Assembly (NCBI RefSeq): GCF_001885615.1
Contig: NZ_LSRN01000034.1
Coordinates: forward strand, 59,353-123,352
Length of the DNA stretch: 64,000 nt
Direction: 5' to 3'
From: Alkalibacterium sp. 20
GTDB lineage: Bacteria > Bacillota > Bacilli > Lactobacillales > Carnobacteriaceae_A
The position numbers were made by a program, and so were the translations under genes. The stretch's first letter is position 1; the number at the start of each line of letters is the position of its first letter. Positions 44,511 through 55,316 of this stretch are shown here, one piece after another. Below the pieces are notes generated by a model that did not search any database, was not told the origin of the DNA, and worked only from the letters and a program-made list of their open reading frames with translations.

Positions 44511-47336
44511 ATGGCTAACGATAAAATTGTAGTACGTGGTGCACGTTCGCATAATTTAAAAAATATAGATATTACTATTCCGCGAGATAAACTGGTTGTG
44601 ATGACGGGTTTATCAGGGTCAGGGAAAAGTTCCCTGGCGTTTGATACGCTTTATGCGGAAGGACAGCGTCGATATGTTGAATCACTGTCTTCATATGCCA
44701 GACAATTTTTAGGTCAAATGGATAAACCTGATGTGGACAGTATTGAAGGACTCAGTCCGGCAATTTCTATCGATCAGAAAACAACAAGTAATAACCCGCG
44801 GTCAACCGTTGGAACGGTCACTGAAATCAATGACTTTTTGAGATTGATGTATGCAAGAATCGGAAAACCGATTTGTCCAAACGATGGAACCGAGATAGCA
44901 AGTCAGTCCATTGAACAAATGGTCGATCGTATTTTGGAATATCCGGAAAAAACACGTCTTCAAATTCTTGCTCCCGTAATAAAAGAGAAAAAAGGACAGC
45001 ACAAAAAAGTGTTGGAGAAGATAAAAACTGAAGGCTATGTCAGACTCAGAATCGATGGTGAATTGGTTGATATTGATGAAGAGATTGAGTTGGATAAAAA
45101 TGTCAATCATTCCATAGATGTCATCATAGACCGTATAGCGATTAAAGAAGGCATTCGCTCTCGTTTGTTCGATTCTCTGGAAGCTGCTTTGCAGTTGGGG
45201 GAAGGATACGTTATAGCAGATGTCATTGGCGAAGAAGAAGTGCTTTTCAGCGAACATTATGCCTGCCCGGTATGCGGCTTTACGTTACCGCCGCTGGAGC
45301 CACGTCTGTTTTCATTTAATGCTCCGTTTGGGGCCTGTTCAGAATGTGATGGACTGGGTACGAAGCTCGAAGTAGATATCGATCTAGTTGTGCCGGACAA
45401 AATGCTTTCCTTAGATAAAGGCGCATTACTTCCTTGGCAGCCCATTAGTTCAAGTTATTATCCACAGATGTTATCGCAAGCATGTGAAGCGTTTGACATC
45501 GATACAACGATACCTTTTAAAGATTTACCCAAAAAACACAAGGATATTGTATTGAACGGATCTAAAAATAAAAAGTTTCATTTTCATTATAAAAATGATT
45601 TTGGAAGTGTCCGTGATACGATGATTCCATTTGAAGGTGTAATGCCTAATGTAAATAGACGATACCATGAAACGAATAGTGACTATACACGTAAGGTTAT
45701 GCAACAGTATATGACCGAATTGGAGTGTCTTGTTTGTCATGGGAAACGTTTAAACGAGGAAGCCTTAGCCGTTAAAATAGAAGGAGAAGATCTTGGTGAC
45801 ATCAGTCAGCTTTCTGTGGAACATGCATTGGAATTTTTTGATAACTTAAATCTTTCCTCCAAAGATGCAACCATAGCCAAACCTATAAACAAGGAAATAA
45901 AAGAACGGTTGTCATTTTTGAAAAATGTCGGACTTGATTATTTAACCTTAAACCGTAAAGCGGGAACGCTATCTGGCGGTGAAGCCCAACGGATTCGTTT
46001 AGCCACTCAAATCGGGTCAAACTTATCAGGTGTCCTTTATATACTAGATGAACCATCTATTGGATTGCATCAGCGAGATAATAATCGTCTGATCGATTCC
46101 CTGAAGAAAATGAGAGATTTGGGCAATACTTTGATTGTTGTGGAACACGACGAAGATACCATGCGTGCGGCGGATCATATTATTGATATTGGTCCGGGAG
46201 CAGGAGAAAAAGGTGGAGAAGTAGTCGCAACAGGAACAATAGACGATATCATGGCAAATCCGGATTCGATCACTGGTGCCTATTTGTCAGGAAAAAAAGA
46301 AATACCTGTACCAAAAACCAGACGAACCAACAAAGAAGGTTATATTAAGATCAAAGGTGCGCAGGAAAACAATCTAAAAAATATTGATGTTGATTTTCCC
46401 TTAGGGCTCTTTGTTGCTGTAACTGGCGTCTCCGGTTCGGGTAAGAGTTCGTTAATAAATGGAATCCTGCATAAAGCTTTGGCAAGAGAAGTCAGTCGTT
46501 CTAAAAAGAGACCAGGTAAATTCAAGTCAATTGAAGGACATGAACAACTGGAAAAAGTGATCGATATCGACCAGAGTCCGATCGGGCGCACACCAAGAAG
46601 TAATCCAGCCACATACACGAGCGTTTTCGATGATATTCGTGATTTGTTTGCAAAGACCAATGAAGCTAAGATGCGCGGATATAAAAAAGGACGGTTCAGT
46701 TTTAATGTAAAAGGAGGACGCTGTGAATCGTGCAGAGGTGATGGGATATTAAAAATCGAAATGCACTTCTTGCCTGACGTTTATGTTCCGTGTGAAATAT
46801 GTCATGGGACACGTTACAACTCAGAAACGCTGGAAGTGAAATATAAAGGAAAAAATATTGCTGATGTATTAGGGATGACAATCGATGAAGCTGTTAGTTT
46901 TTTTGCCAATGTCCCGAAAATCGAACGTAAAATGCAGACGATCATAGATGTAGGCTTGGGCTATGTGAGGTTGGGACAACCTGCCACTACGCTTTCCGGT
47001 GGGGAAGCTCAGCGTATGAAGCTGGCGAGTGAGCTGCACAAAAGACAGAATGGTCATAACTTTTATATTCTTGATGAACCGACGACCGGTCTGCATGCGG
47101 ATGATATAGCTCGACTACTGCAAGTTCTAGATCGTTTAGTAGAAGCGGGGAATACAGTGCTTGTCATCGAACATAATCTGGATGTCATAAAAGTGGCAGA
47201 TCATATCATAGATCTTGGTCCAGAAGGTGGCGAGGGTGGAGGGTATGTTATTGTAACAGGAACTCCGGAAGAGGTTGCTCATTGTAAAGAGAGTTATACA
47301 GGTCAGTATTTGAGTAAGATGCTGAATAGACACTAA
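44511..47336 (+). CDS. uvrA: UvrA, excinuclease ABC subunit A
   Basis: A 941-residue DNA-damage recognition ATPase of nucleotide excision repair. It has two ABC modules: Walker [12 protein letters not shown] near residue 31 and [11 protein letters not shown] near 640, with [12 protein letters not shown] and [12 protein letters not shown] signatures. Zinc-binding cysteines lie at CPVCGF...CSECDG and CESCRGDG...CEICHG. It works with UvrB and UvrC, encoded elsewhere. The ATG follows AAAGGTAGGA. It is monocistronic. Confidence 0.97.
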   Translation: MANDKIVVRGARSHNLKNIDITIPRDKLVVMTGLSGSGKSSLAFDTLYAEGQRRYVESLSSYARQFLGQMDKPDVDSIEGLSPAISIDQKTTSNNPRSTVGTVTEINDFLRLMYARIGKPICPNDGTEIASQSIEQMVDRILEYPEKTRLQILAPVIKEKKGQHKKVLEKIKTEGYVRLRIDGELVDIDEEIELDKNVNHSIDVIIDRIAIKEGIRSRLFDSLEAALQLGEGYVIADVIGEEEVLFSEHYACPVCGFTLPPLEPRLFSFNAPFGACSECDGLGTKLEVDIDLVVPDKMLSLDKGALLPWQPISSSYYPQMLSQACEAFDIDTTIPFKDLPKKHKDIVLNGSKNKKFHFHYKNDFGSVRDTMIPFEGVMPNVNRRYHETNSDYTRKVMQQYMTELECLVCHGKRLNEEALAVKIEGEDLGDISQLSVEHALEFFDNLNLSSKDATIAKPINKEIKERLSFLKNVGLDYLTLNRKAGTLSGGEAQRIRLATQIGSNLSGVLYILDEPSIGLHQRDNNRLIDSLKKMRDLGNTLIVVEHDEDTMRAADHIIDIGPGAGEKGGEVVATGTIDDIMANPDSITGAYLSGKKEIPVPKTRRTNKEGYIKIKGAQENNLKNIDVDFPLGLFVAVTGVSGSGKSSLINGILHKALAREVSRSKKRPGKFKSIEGHEQLEKVIDIDQSPIGRTPRSNPATYTSVFDDIRDLFAKTNEAKMRGYKKGRFSFNVKGGRCESCRGDGILKIEMHFLPDVYVPCEICHGTRYNSETLEVKYKGKNIADVLGMTIDEAVSFFANVPKIERKMQTIIDVGLGYVRLGQPATTLSGGEAQRMKLASELHKRQNGHNFYILDEPTTGLHADDIARLLQVLDRLVEAGNTVLVIEHNLDVIKVADHIIDLGPEGGEGGGYVIVTGTPEEVAHCKESYTGQYLSKMLNRH

Positions 47337-47506
47337 AGCATGATTTTCATTTGTTGATTTTCCTCGAGAATAATTAGTTTAGTTATTTTTAATACAAACA
47401 TCAGTCGTAAGTCCTATGACAATCCAAAATAGATGGTGCATAATAATTATAGAACGTGTGGAACTATTGTGCATCGATTAAAGGAACCCATATAGGAGGG
47501 CTTTGA

Positions 47507-49204
47507 ATGAACGAAAAAGAACGTATCATAGACTTAATGAAAAAAGGTATTTTATCTACTGAAGAAGGCTTAGACTTACTCGAAAATACAATCGATAAAG
47601 AAGGCAAAAAAGTAGAAGCTGAAGAATTTGCTGAACAAGAGGATCAGCCTGTTGAAGAAAAAACTGAAACAGAATCAACACAACATCAAAAAGAGGCTGA
47701 AATTGAACTCGAAGCATTGGTCAAAGAAATTAATGAATGTTCAGTTGAACTAGATAATTTGAACCAGCAGCTCAAAGAAGTTGATTCAAAAATAGGTGAA
47801 AAAAACTCTGAATTGAATAGCCTGAAAAAAAACAGTCACTTAGACATTGAAGATAGAAAACTAGCCATTTCAGAAGAAATTCAACTTGTTCAAAAAGAAT
47901 TAGAGTTGATCAAACAACTGGATGAAGTGGACAATACCAATGAAATTATCGCATTGAGAAATAAAGTTGATAAACTTTCTCAAGAACTGGAACGTGTTGA
48001 AATGACTGAACAGGACTTTGAAGAAGATGCTCGTATCAAAGAGCTGAGTGATGAGATTTCTCAGCTGGAAAAGAGAAAATTAGAACTAACTGATAGAAAA
48101 AATGAGTGTGTCAAACAGTTGAACCGTTCAAAAGTCAAACAGTGGACACTTAAAGCTAGACAAGTGACAGCTGATTTCGAAATTCCGGAAGATTGGAAAA
48201 AAGAAGCCAGTGAGGAATTGTCAAAAGCAGGTAAACGTATTGAAGAAGCCAGCAAAGAGATGTCGACACTATTTAAAAAAAGAGTGAAAGAAGCCTCCGA
48301 CAAAGATGTGAAAGATACGATTCGGACATCTTTTGATAATGTGCTCGATAATTTTGATTGGAAAAATGTCAATTTGAAATTTCCAACCTTGGCTTCCAAA
48401 GAGTATAGTAAAGAATGGGCATTTGATGAGTCGACAGCAACCATTTTAGATATTAAAATCGCAAATGGAAAAGTCACTATAAACAAAGGGAACACGCAAA
48501 CAATAACATTATCTGCAAAAGGAAAACTGTATGGAAAAATGGATGAAGAGACACCGGAAGAATCTTTTGATATACGTAGTACTATTTCTGCAGATGAGGA
48601 CAAATTAATAGTCCACGTTCCCAATAAACGTATCTATGTTGACCTAACGCTTACCTTACCGGAAAGAACGTATGATTATTTATCCATCAATACCCTAAAT
48701 GGTAACGTACTGGTCACTGACATTGAGGTTAAAGATGTCTATGCTAAATCAACGAATGGGTCAATCAATTTTGAAAAACTGAGTGGAACAATGTTGGAAG
48801 CTAAAGGATCGAATGGTTCGGTAACGATAAAAAACAGTCAATTAAAGGATCTGCTTGCCAGTTCAGTAAATGGTTCTCTTGTATATGATGGAACGATTAA
48901 AAGTGGAGATCTTTCTACTACGAATGGCGAGATAAAAGTTACTGTAAGGAATAGTACAATTACTAGACTTAACGCAACGACGGTCAATGGAAACGTGAAA
49001 CTGGCTATTCCTGAAAATATCACTTTAGAGGGACAGGCAAAAACGACATTCGGTAAAATAAAAAGTCGATTAAGTGAAGTTGAAGTTAACGAAAAATCAG
49101 AAAATATGAAACGATATAAAAGAGTGGTTGATGAAACGTCGTTTGATTTTAATGCAACGACCACAACGGGTAATATTTTGCTAAAAGATACAGATACTCA
49201 ATAA
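47507..49204 (+). CDS. DUF4097 protein with a long coiled-coil insert (YvlB-like)
   Basis: A 565-residue protein. The N terminus (1-30, ERIIDLMKKGILSTEEGLDLLE) is the SHOCT-like helix seen in YvlB. An acidic stretch and a heptad-rich coiled coil (about 60-215) follow. The C-terminal half (about 300-560) is a repetitive beta-strand DUF4097 domain, with recurring NG..V and TTNGEI/TTGNI turns. No signal peptide or membrane segment is visible. It is first in a three-gene unit with PspC and YvlD homologues, like Bacillus yvlABCD, so an envelope-stress role is inferred. AGGAGGG precedes the ATG. Confidence 0.8.
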   Translation: MNEKERIIDLMKKGILSTEEGLDLLENTIDKEGKKVEAEEFAEQEDQPVEEKTETESTQHQKEAEIELEALVKEINECSVELDNLNQQLKEVDSKIGEKNSELNSLKKNSHLDIEDRKLAISEEIQLVQKELELIKQLDEVDNTNEIIALRNKVDKLSQELERVEMTEQDFEEDARIKELSDEISQLEKRKLELTDRKNECVKQLNRSKVKQWTLKARQVTADFEIPEDWKKEASEELSKAGKRIEEASKEMSTLFKKRVKEASDKDVKDTIRTSFDNVLDNFDWKNVNLKFPTLASKEYSKEWAFDESTATILDIKIANGKVTINKGNTQTITLSAKGKLYGKMDEETPEESFDIRSTISADEDKLIVHVPNKRIYVDLTLTLPERTYDYLSINTLNGNVLVTDIEVKDVYAKSTNGSINFEKLSGTMLEAKGSNGSVTIKNSQLKDLLASSVNGSLVYDGTIKSGDLSTTNGEIKVTVRNSTITRLNATTVNGNVKLAIPENITLEGQAKTTFGKIKSRLSEVEVNEKSENMKRYKRVVDETSFDFNATTTTGNILLKDTDTQ

Positions 49205-49224
49205 AAAGAAATGAGGGTCAAACT

Positions 49225-49521
49225 ATGAAAAAATTAGCAAAGTCAAAAAAAAATGCAGTGATTTTTGGAGTGTTAGGTGGCATGGGAGAGTACTTTAATA
49301 TAGATCCCGTATTGCTTCGTGTGGTTGTTGTTGTGGCAACTTTCGTTGGAGTAGGCGCGACTATTCCTATTTATCTCTTATTAGCGCTTGTTATGCCTGA
49401 TGAAAATGGAGAGTCTCAATCAGAAAACAAACCACGAACCAATTCACCTTTTGGCCAATTTAATGAAAAACCTAAAAGAAAAGAAGCGGAAAAGGTTGAA
49501 GAAGATTGGAGTGACTTTTAG
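49225..49521 (+). CDS. PspC-domain membrane protein (YvlC-like)
   Basis: A 98-residue protein: KNAVIFGVLGGMGEYFNIDPVLLRVVVVV is the PspC domain, one or two membrane segments (about 12-58), and a charged C-terminal tail. PspC proteins sense or signal membrane stress. It is 20 bases after the DUF4097 gene and 3 bases before the YvlD homologue. Confidence 0.88.
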   Translation: MKKLAKSKKNAVIFGVLGGMGEYFNIDPVLLRVVVVVATFVGVGATIPIYLLLALVMPDENGESQSENKPRTNSPFGQFNEKPKRKEAEKVEEDWSDF

Positions 49522-49524
49522 TCG

Positions 49525-49854
49525 ATGAAATGGTGGCAACGTATTTTAGCTAACACTTTGATTTTCCTTGCCTTAGCAGGCTTTTTAGAAGGGTTTATTA
49601 TTTCGTCATGGACGACTGCTTTGCTGGCCGCAGTTGTTTTTGGGATACTAAATGTACTGATTAAACCTATCCTTGTAATTTTATCTTTACCAATAACTAT
49701 CCTGACATTAGGATTATTCTATTTTATCATTAATGGTTTGATGTTATGGTTTACAGCCGCCTTGGTAAGTGGGTTTGGATTTAGTTCATTCACTCTCGCG
49801 CTATTTGTAGCCATAATCGTATCAGCATTAAATGCATTTTTTAACACTAATTAA
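49525..49854 (+). CDS. phage holin family 4 superfamily protein (YvlD-like)
   Basis: A 109-residue protein made almost wholly of four hydrophobic segments, with KWWQRILANTLIFLALAGFL and ILNVLIKPILVILSLPITILTLG, the YvlD signature. Despite the family name it is not phage-linked here. It is last in the three-gene unit. GGAGTG lies inside the preceding gene's end. Confidence 0.88.
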   Translation: MKWWQRILANTLIFLALAGFLEGFIISSWTTALLAAVVFGILNVLIKPILVILSLPITILTLGLFYFIINGLMLWFTAALVSGFGFSSFTLALFVAIIVSALNAFFNTN

Positions 49855-49857
49855 TTG

Positions 49858-49895
49858 AAAAGGTTTAATGTAGTCTTACTACGTTAAACCTTTTT
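49858..49895 (+). terminator. terminator after the yvl-like operon
   Basis: AGGTTTAATGTAGT (49861-49874) pairs with ACTACGTTAAACCT (49878-49891), with flanking A and T runs. Confidence 0.85.
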
Positions 49896-49986
49896 GTTTA
49901 TATCGATATTGTTTTATTCTATTATGGCTTACTCAAATATGATATGATTAGGATATGTTTTTATCAATGATCAAAGGAGAAAATCA

Positions 49987-50925
49987 ATGACTGTATCAGT
50001 AAAAATACACGAGTTAGTAGATGCGATGGATGATATTCGCGTTGTTGTTGGCGAAAACAACTTGGATAGAGCAATCACGATCAGTGATTTATCAAGACCC
50101 GCATTAGAACTCACAGGATATTTCAGCTTTTATCCTCAAGATAGAATACAATTATTAGGTAAAACAGAATTATCATTTGCTAAAAAAATGACAAGTGATG
50201 AACGTTATATTGTGATGAAGCGTATGTGTCAAGCTGAAACGCCGGCTTTTCTGATTTCACGCAATATGGAACCGCCGAAAGAGCTCTTAAAAGCTGCTGA
50301 AGAAAAGGGCATACCGGTGCTTCTCTCAAAACGTTCTACTACACGTTTATCCTCAAACGTGACTAATTTTTTAGAAGAACGATTAGCCGAACGTATCTCC
50401 CAACACGGTGTGCTGGTCGATATTTATGGTATGGGTGTATTGATCATAGGAGATTCGGGCATAGGTAAGTCAGAAACAGCGTTAGAGCTGATTCAACGGG
50501 GTCATCGTTTAGTTGCAGATGACCGAGTGGAACTGTACATGATGGATGAAAGACGCATCATAGGAGAACCACCTGAAATCCTGAGAAATCTGATCGAAAT
50601 CAGAGGTATTGGCGTAATCGATGTAGTGAACTTATTTGGTGTTGGTGCTATTCGTTTACAGAAAACGGTTGATCTAGTGATCAATTTAGAACACTGGGAT
50701 CGTAATAAGCAGTACGATCGCTTAGGTTACAATTTGGATAAAATGCGCATCTTTAATGTAGATATTCCTAAACTTTCGATTCCTGTTCGAGTAGGACGAA
50801 ATTTGTCAATAATTATAGAAATCGCAACGATGAACATCCGTGCCAAAGAAATGGGATATGATGCTACAAAAACTTTTGAGAATAATTTGAATAAACTAAT
50901 TGAGAAAAATTCTCAAGAAGACTAG
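49987..50925 (+). CDS. hprK: HPr kinase/phosphorylase
   Basis: A 312-residue enzyme that phosphorylates Ser46 of HPr when glycolytic intermediates are high and reverses it when phosphate is high, so controlling carbon catabolite repression through CcpA. It shows the catalytic His140 in QHGVLVD, the Walker A GDSGIGKSE (155-163), ADDRVEL, and the signature EIRGIGVIDVVNLFGVGA. AAGGAG precedes the ATG. Stop and the lgt start are 14 bases apart. Confidence 0.96.
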   Translation: MTVSVKIHELVDAMDDIRVVVGENNLDRAITISDLSRPALELTGYFSFYPQDRIQLLGKTELSFAKKMTSDERYIVMKRMCQAETPAFLISRNMEPPKELLKAAEEKGIPVLLSKRSTTRLSSNVTNFLEERLAERISQHGVLVDIYGMGVLIIGDSGIGKSETALELIQRGHRLVADDRVELYMMDERRIIGEPPEILRNLIEIRGIGVIDVVNLFGVGAIRLQKTVDLVINLEHWDRNKQYDRLGYNLDKMRIFNVDIPKLSIPVRVGRNLSIIIEIATMNIRAKEMGYDATKTFENNLNKLIEKNSQED

Positions 50926-50939
50926 ATGGAGGATTAAGG

Positions 50940-51815
50940 ATGCAGATGATTATAGGTAACATAGATCCGATTGCTTTTAGACTAGGACCAGTAGAAGTCG
51001 CTTGGTATGGTCTGATTATCGTTATTGGGATGTTTTTAGCTGTGTGGCTCAGTATGAGAGAAGCCAATAAAAGAGGTATAGGCGAAGATTTTATTGTTGA
51101 CCTTGCTTTTTGGATAATACCAGCAGGTATTTTAGGCGCAAGATTGTATTACGTGTTGTTTGAATTACCGACCTACTTAGCCGATCCAATCCGTATGTTT
51201 TATTTCTGGGAAGGTGGTTTGGCAATTTATGGCGGGTTGATACTTGGGTTTATAACGCTGTATTGGTACAGCCAAAAAAATAATGTGCCTGTCTGGCTTT
51301 TAGTAGATATTCTAGCACCACATGTCATGATTGCTCAAGCAATAGGAAGATGGGGTAATTTTGTCAATCAGGAGGCTCATGGTAGGGAAGTTAGTCGTGG
51401 ATTCTTGGAAAGACTTCAATTACCTGAATTTATCATTGAACAGATGAATATCGCAGGGAATTATTATCATCCGACATTTTTGTATGAATCCGTGTGGAAT
51501 GTTATCGGCTTTGCAATTTTAATGGTGTTAAGAGCTAAAGATAATGTATTAATTAGAGGAGAAGCCTTTTTAGGTTATATTGCCTGGTATGGCTTAGGCC
51601 GATTCTTTATTGAAGGCATGCGAACAGACAGCTTGTATATCGGTGGTTTCCGAGTTTCACAACTATTTTCATTAGTGTTATTTATCGCCGGAGTTGGACT
51701 AATCGTCTACAGACGATTTTATGCTTATCCAAGACCGCCTAATTATACTGAAGGTATTGAGCCGGAAAAAACATTTCAGGAAAAAAAGAAGAAATATGAT
51801 CAAAGAAAAAATTAA
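50940..51815 (+). CDS. lgt: prolipoprotein diacylglyceryl transferase
   Basis: A 291-residue membrane enzyme with about seven helices that attaches diacylglycerol to the lipobox Cys of preprolipoproteins, such as the small lipoproteins seen elsewhere in this window. The signature GRWGNFVNQEAHG and the C-terminal YGLGRFFIEGMRTDSL are present. GGAGG lies 7 bases before the ATG. It is cotranscribed with hprK. Confidence 0.95.
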   Translation: MQMIIGNIDPIAFRLGPVEVAWYGLIIVIGMFLAVWLSMREANKRGIGEDFIVDLAFWIIPAGILGARLYYVLFELPTYLADPIRMFYFWEGGLAIYGGLILGFITLYWYSQKNNVPVWLLVDILAPHVMIAQAIGRWGNFVNQEAHGREVSRGFLERLQLPEFIIEQMNIAGNYYHPTFLYESVWNVIGFAILMVLRAKDNVLIRGEAFLGYIAWYGLGRFFIEGMRTDSLYIGGFRVSQLFSLVLFIAGVGLIVYRRFYAYPRPPNYTEGIEPEKTFQEKKKKYDQRKN

Positions 51816-51855
51816 ATGTAACGATTAGATCCTGTTATTTGAAGGAGCGATTAAA

Positions 51856-52857
51856 GTGGGAAGTAAAATTGCGGTCTTAGGTGCTGGCTCTTGGGGCAGT
51901 GCATTGGCAAATGTTTTAGTTGAAAATGGTCATCACGTTAATTTATGGACCAGAGACGAAGCACAGCAAAATGAGATCAACACACAACATACTAATACAC
52001 ATTATTTACCAGAATTCAAATTTCCAGATGTAATTATGGCAACGACTGATTTGGAAATAGCCATTCAGGATGTCGAAGCTATTCTCTTCGTTATCCCAAC
52101 AAATGGGATGCGAGAACTCTCGCAAAGAGTCAATGAATTATTAGATAGAAAAGTGACGATCATCCACGCTTCCAAAGGTCTCGAACGTCACACACATAAA
52201 CGTATTTCCACGATTATTGAAGAGGAACTCTCTTCAGAAAACATAAATGGTATTGTTGCTTTATCTGGACCGAGTCATGCTGAAGAGGTGATAAAAGGTG
52301 ATTTAACCACAATCACAGCGGCATCCACTCATATAGATAGTGCACGCTATGTTCAATCTTTGTTTATTAATGATTACTTCCGCGTCTATACGAATAAAGA
52401 TATTATCGGAGTAGAGATCGGAGCAGCATTAAAAAACATTATCGCGATCGGTGCTGGAATCATCGCTGGACTTGGTTATGGGGATAACGCAAAAGCAGGC
52501 CTCGTCACGCGTGGCCTGGCTGAAATCAGTCGCTTAGGCATTGAGCTAGGAGCAGATCCCTTAACATTTATGGGGCTCAGTGGAGTGGGCGATTTGATTG
52601 TGACCTGTACCAGCCCACATTCGCGTAACTGGAGAGCTGGATACCAATTAGGTAAAGGCGAAAAAATTGAATCTGTCCTGGAAAATATGGGAATGGTTGT
52701 TGAGGGTGTTTCTACCACACAAGCCGCTTATGAATTAGCAAAAGAATATGAAATTGAAATGCCCATTACTGAAGCACTATACGAAGTGCTATATAATGAG
52801 GCTGAAGTTAAATTTGTTATACTAAATCTTATGCAACGAGAAGGAAAAGCTGAATAA
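51856..52857 (+). CDS. gpsA: NAD(P)+-dependent glycerol-3-phosphate dehydrogenase
   Basis: A 333-residue enzyme that reduces dihydroxyacetone phosphate to glycerol 3-phosphate for phospholipid and teichoic acid synthesis. It shows [10 protein letters not shown] at the N terminus, [36 protein letters not shown] with the catalytic Lys, and [10 protein letters not shown]. The start is GTG at 51856 after GAAGGAG. It is 40 bases after lgt. Confidence 0.95.
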   Translation: MGSKIAVLGAGSWGSALANVLVENGHHVNLWTRDEAQQNEINTQHTNTHYLPEFKFPDVIMATTDLEIAIQDVEAILFVIPTNGMRELSQRVNELLDRKVTIIHASKGLERHTHKRISTIIEEELSSENINGIVALSGPSHAEEVIKGDLTTITAASTHIDSARYVQSLFINDYFRVYTNKDIIGVEIGAALKNIIAIGAGIIAGLGYGDNAKAGLVTRGLAEISRLGIELGADPLTFMGLSGVGDLIVTCTSPHSRNWRAGYQLGKGEKIESVLENMGMVVEGVSTTQAAYELAKEYEIEMPITEALYEVLYNEAEVKFVILNLMQREGKAE

Positions 52858-52896
52858 GGTGGCGTGTCTTACCACAGTATAAAGGAGTAGAGAAAA

Positions 52897-53841
52897 ATGA
52901 AAAAAGTAAGGAAAGCTATTATTCCTGCTGCAGGATATGGTACCCGGTTTTTACCAGCAACAAAAGCAATGCCTAAAGAAATGATTCCAATTGTTGATAA
53001 ACCAACGATTCAATTCATTGTTGAAGAAGCTATTGCATCCGGTATCGAAGATATCCTGATTATTACGGGTAAGCTAAAAAGACCAATTGAGGATCACTTT
53101 GATTCCAATCCAGAATTGGAAGCAAGTTTACGTAAAAAAGGAAAAGAAGAGTTGCTTGAACTTGTAGAAGAAACAACTGGACTCAATCTTTACTTTGTCA
53201 GACAACCTTATCCACTGGGACTGGGACACGCTGTATTGCAAGCGAAAGCTTTTGTTGGAGATGAACCTTTCGTCGTTATGCTGGGCGATGATATCATGGC
53301 TGATGAGGTTCCGTTAACTAAACAGTTGATCGAAGGGTATGAACGAACACATGCTTCCAATATTGCGGTCATGCGTGTTCCTCATGAAGAAACTTCAAAT
53401 TATGGGATAATCGATCCCGAAGCAGAAGTGGAAGAAGGATTATATAATGTCCGTAAGTTTGTTGAGAAGCCTAATCCTGAAGATGCTCCGAGTGACTTAG
53501 CAATCATCGGGCGTTACTTACTTGTGCCGGAAATTTTTGATATCTTGGAAAAAATCGAACCAGGTGTGGGTGGGGAAATCCAACTGACTGACGCCATTGA
53601 TGTACTGAATAAAACGCAACGCGTCTTTGCTAAAGAATTTAAAGGTGAACGTTACGATGTCGGAGACAAGTTCGGTTTTTTGAAAACAACGATCCAGTAT
53701 GGCTTGAAACATCCTCAAGTCAAAGATGATTTGAAACAATACATTTTAGACTTAAGCAAAGAACTTGAAACAGGAGCAATAGAAAATAGTATGGAACCAG
53801 AAGTACACGAACTTGAGGATAATAAAGAGAATGATGAATAA
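52897..53841 (+). CDS. galU: UTP-glucose-1-phosphate uridylyltransferase
   Basis: A 314-residue nucleotidyltransferase that makes UDP-glucose for wall polymers, glycolipids and galactose use. It shows [56 protein letters not shown] and [10 protein letters not shown]. The acidic C-terminal tail (about 290-314) is common in LAB homologues. AAGGAG precedes the ATG; it may share the gpsA transcript (39 bases apart). Confidence 0.95.
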   Translation: MKKVRKAIIPAAGYGTRFLPATKAMPKEMIPIVDKPTIQFIVEEAIASGIEDILIITGKLKRPIEDHFDSNPELEASLRKKGKEELLELVEETTGLNLYFVRQPYPLGLGHAVLQAKAFVGDEPFVVMLGDDIMADEVPLTKQLIEGYERTHASNIAVMRVPHEETSNYGIIDPEAEVEEGLYNVRKFVEKPNPEDAPSDLAIIGRYLLVPEIFDILEKIEPGVGGEIQLTDAIDVLNKTQRVFAKEFKGERYDVGDKFGFLKTTIQYGLKHPQVKDDLKQYILDLSKELETGAIENSMEPEVHELEDNKENDE

Positions 53842-53938
53842 CTAAATCTTAGTAGGATGACCAGACAGACCGAGCAAGCTCCTTTTATAATGAACAGGAA
53901 GAGTCAGGACTGTTTATTGTGATAGGAGTTTTTCATGC

Positions 53939-53966
53939 TTGACAAATGATGGAATTCTGGTAAGAT
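53939..53966 (+). promoter_or_regulatory. trxB promoter
   Basis: -35 TTGACA (53939-53944), a 16-base spacer, and -10 TAAGAT (53961-53966). The trxB ATG is about 106 bases downstream, leaving an untranslated leader in which I see no strong structure. Confidence 0.65.
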
Positions 53967-54072
53967 GTATAAAGTAAAGAAACTTACAAAAAGTAAGTAA
54001 AGGAATAGATAGCATAAAATAAAATTAAACTATGATGAATTATTTGATGCTAGTTGAGAGGAGCATGTTTGA

Positions 54073-55026
54073 ATGGAAGACGTAAAAACAATTTACGATG
54101 TTATTGTGATTGGTGCAGGTCCAGGAGGATTAACCGCCGGATTATATGCCTCTAGATCAAACTTGAAAACATTGATGTTAGAAAAAGGAATTCCTGGTGG
54201 CCAAATGAACAATACAGCTGAAATCGAAAACTATTCTGGTTTTAAAAGTATTGTGGGTCCCGACTTATCCATGAAAATGCTTGAGGGTGCAACGCAATTT
54301 GGTGCCGAACATGTTTATGGAGACGTGCAGGAAATTGTGGATAAAGAAACGGTAAAAGAAGTGATTACTTCCGATAAAACGTATTTAGCTAAAGCAGTCA
54401 TTATTTCTACTGGCGCAGAACACAAAATGTTAGGTGTGAAGGGTGAAGCCGAATTTAATGGTCGCGGCGTTTCCTACTGTGCTGTATGTGATGGTGCATT
54501 TTTCAGAAATAAACATGTCGTTGTTGTTGGTGGTGGTGATGCAGCTGTTGAGGAAGGTGCATACCTTACCCAGTTTGCTGATAAAGTAACCATTATTCAC
54601 CGAAGAGATAAACTTCGAGCCCAAGAGATTTTACAAGATCGTGCTTTTAAAAATGAAAAAGTTGATTTCATCTGGGACTCCGTCGTTGAAGAAATTGTTG
54701 GTGACAATAAAGTTACTGGTGTAAAAGTTAAAAATGTTAAAAACGGTGAGACTTCTCTTATCGATGCGGATGGTGCATTCATTTACGTTGGTATATTACC
54801 AAACTCAAACGAATTCCGTTCATTATCTATCACCAACGAAGAAGGTTGGATTGAAACGGATGCCAATATGATGACCCAAGTTCCTGGGATATTTGCTATT
54901 GGTGACGTTAGAGATACAGTATTAAGACAGGTTGCAACTGCTGTTGGAGATGGGTCAGTGGCTGGGAATGCAGCCTACCAATATGTTGAAGAATTGAAAG
55001 AACAATTTGAAAAACATAATGTTTAA
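54073..55026 (+). CDS. trxB: thioredoxin reductase
   Basis: A 317-residue FAD enzyme that passes electrons from NADPH to thioredoxin. It shows the FAD-binding GAGPGGLTAG, the redox pair C136-A-V-C139, the NADPH-binding GGGDAAVEEG, and the C-terminal FAIGDVRD. Length and order are typical. GAGAGGAG lies ahead of the ATG. Confidence 0.95.
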   Translation: MEDVKTIYDVIVIGAGPGGLTAGLYASRSNLKTLMLEKGIPGGQMNNTAEIENYSGFKSIVGPDLSMKMLEGATQFGAEHVYGDVQEIVDKETVKEVITSDKTYLAKAVIISTGAEHKMLGVKGEAEFNGRGVSYCAVCDGAFFRNKHVVVVGGGDAAVEEGAYLTQFADKVTIIHRRDKLRAQEILQDRAFKNEKVDFIWDSVVEEIVGDNKVTGVKVKNVKNGETSLIDADGAFIYVGILPNSNEFRSLSITNEEGWIETDANMMTQVPGIFAIGDVRDTVLRQVATAVGDGSVAGNAAYQYVEELKEQFEKHNV

Positions 55027-55039
55027 AGGTTAGTCTGTC

Positions 55040-55080
55040 AAATAGAGGTTGAGACTCAGGTCTCAACCTCTATTTTTTTT
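55040..55080 (+). terminator. trxB terminator
   Basis: A 16-bp stem (55040-55055 with 55060-55075), followed by a long T run. Confidence 0.9.
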
Positions 55081-55316
55081 AGTGAAGGTGCGAACCAAAG
55101 GGTAAAGAAGACTGTGACAATTATTTGCTTGATATTATTTTTGATGTAAATATTCCCAGAACATTGATGCGACATTAAGCAACGTCGATATTTTAAAAAT
55201 ACCATTCGTTATTTATTGAACATGTACCCTTTTCTCATGCAAGAAGAGGACAAAAATGATACAATTAAACTAGTTTAATTAACTTAACCAATATCTTACA
55301 GAGACGAGGGATTATT

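Noticed and set aside
44802..47333. Several minus-strand ORFs up to 151 codons
   Set aside because: They are shadows of uvrA, which is complete on the plus strand.
48061..48624. 187-codon minus-strand ORF
   Set aside because: Antisense to the repetitive DUF4097 gene; low complexity and no ribosome site.
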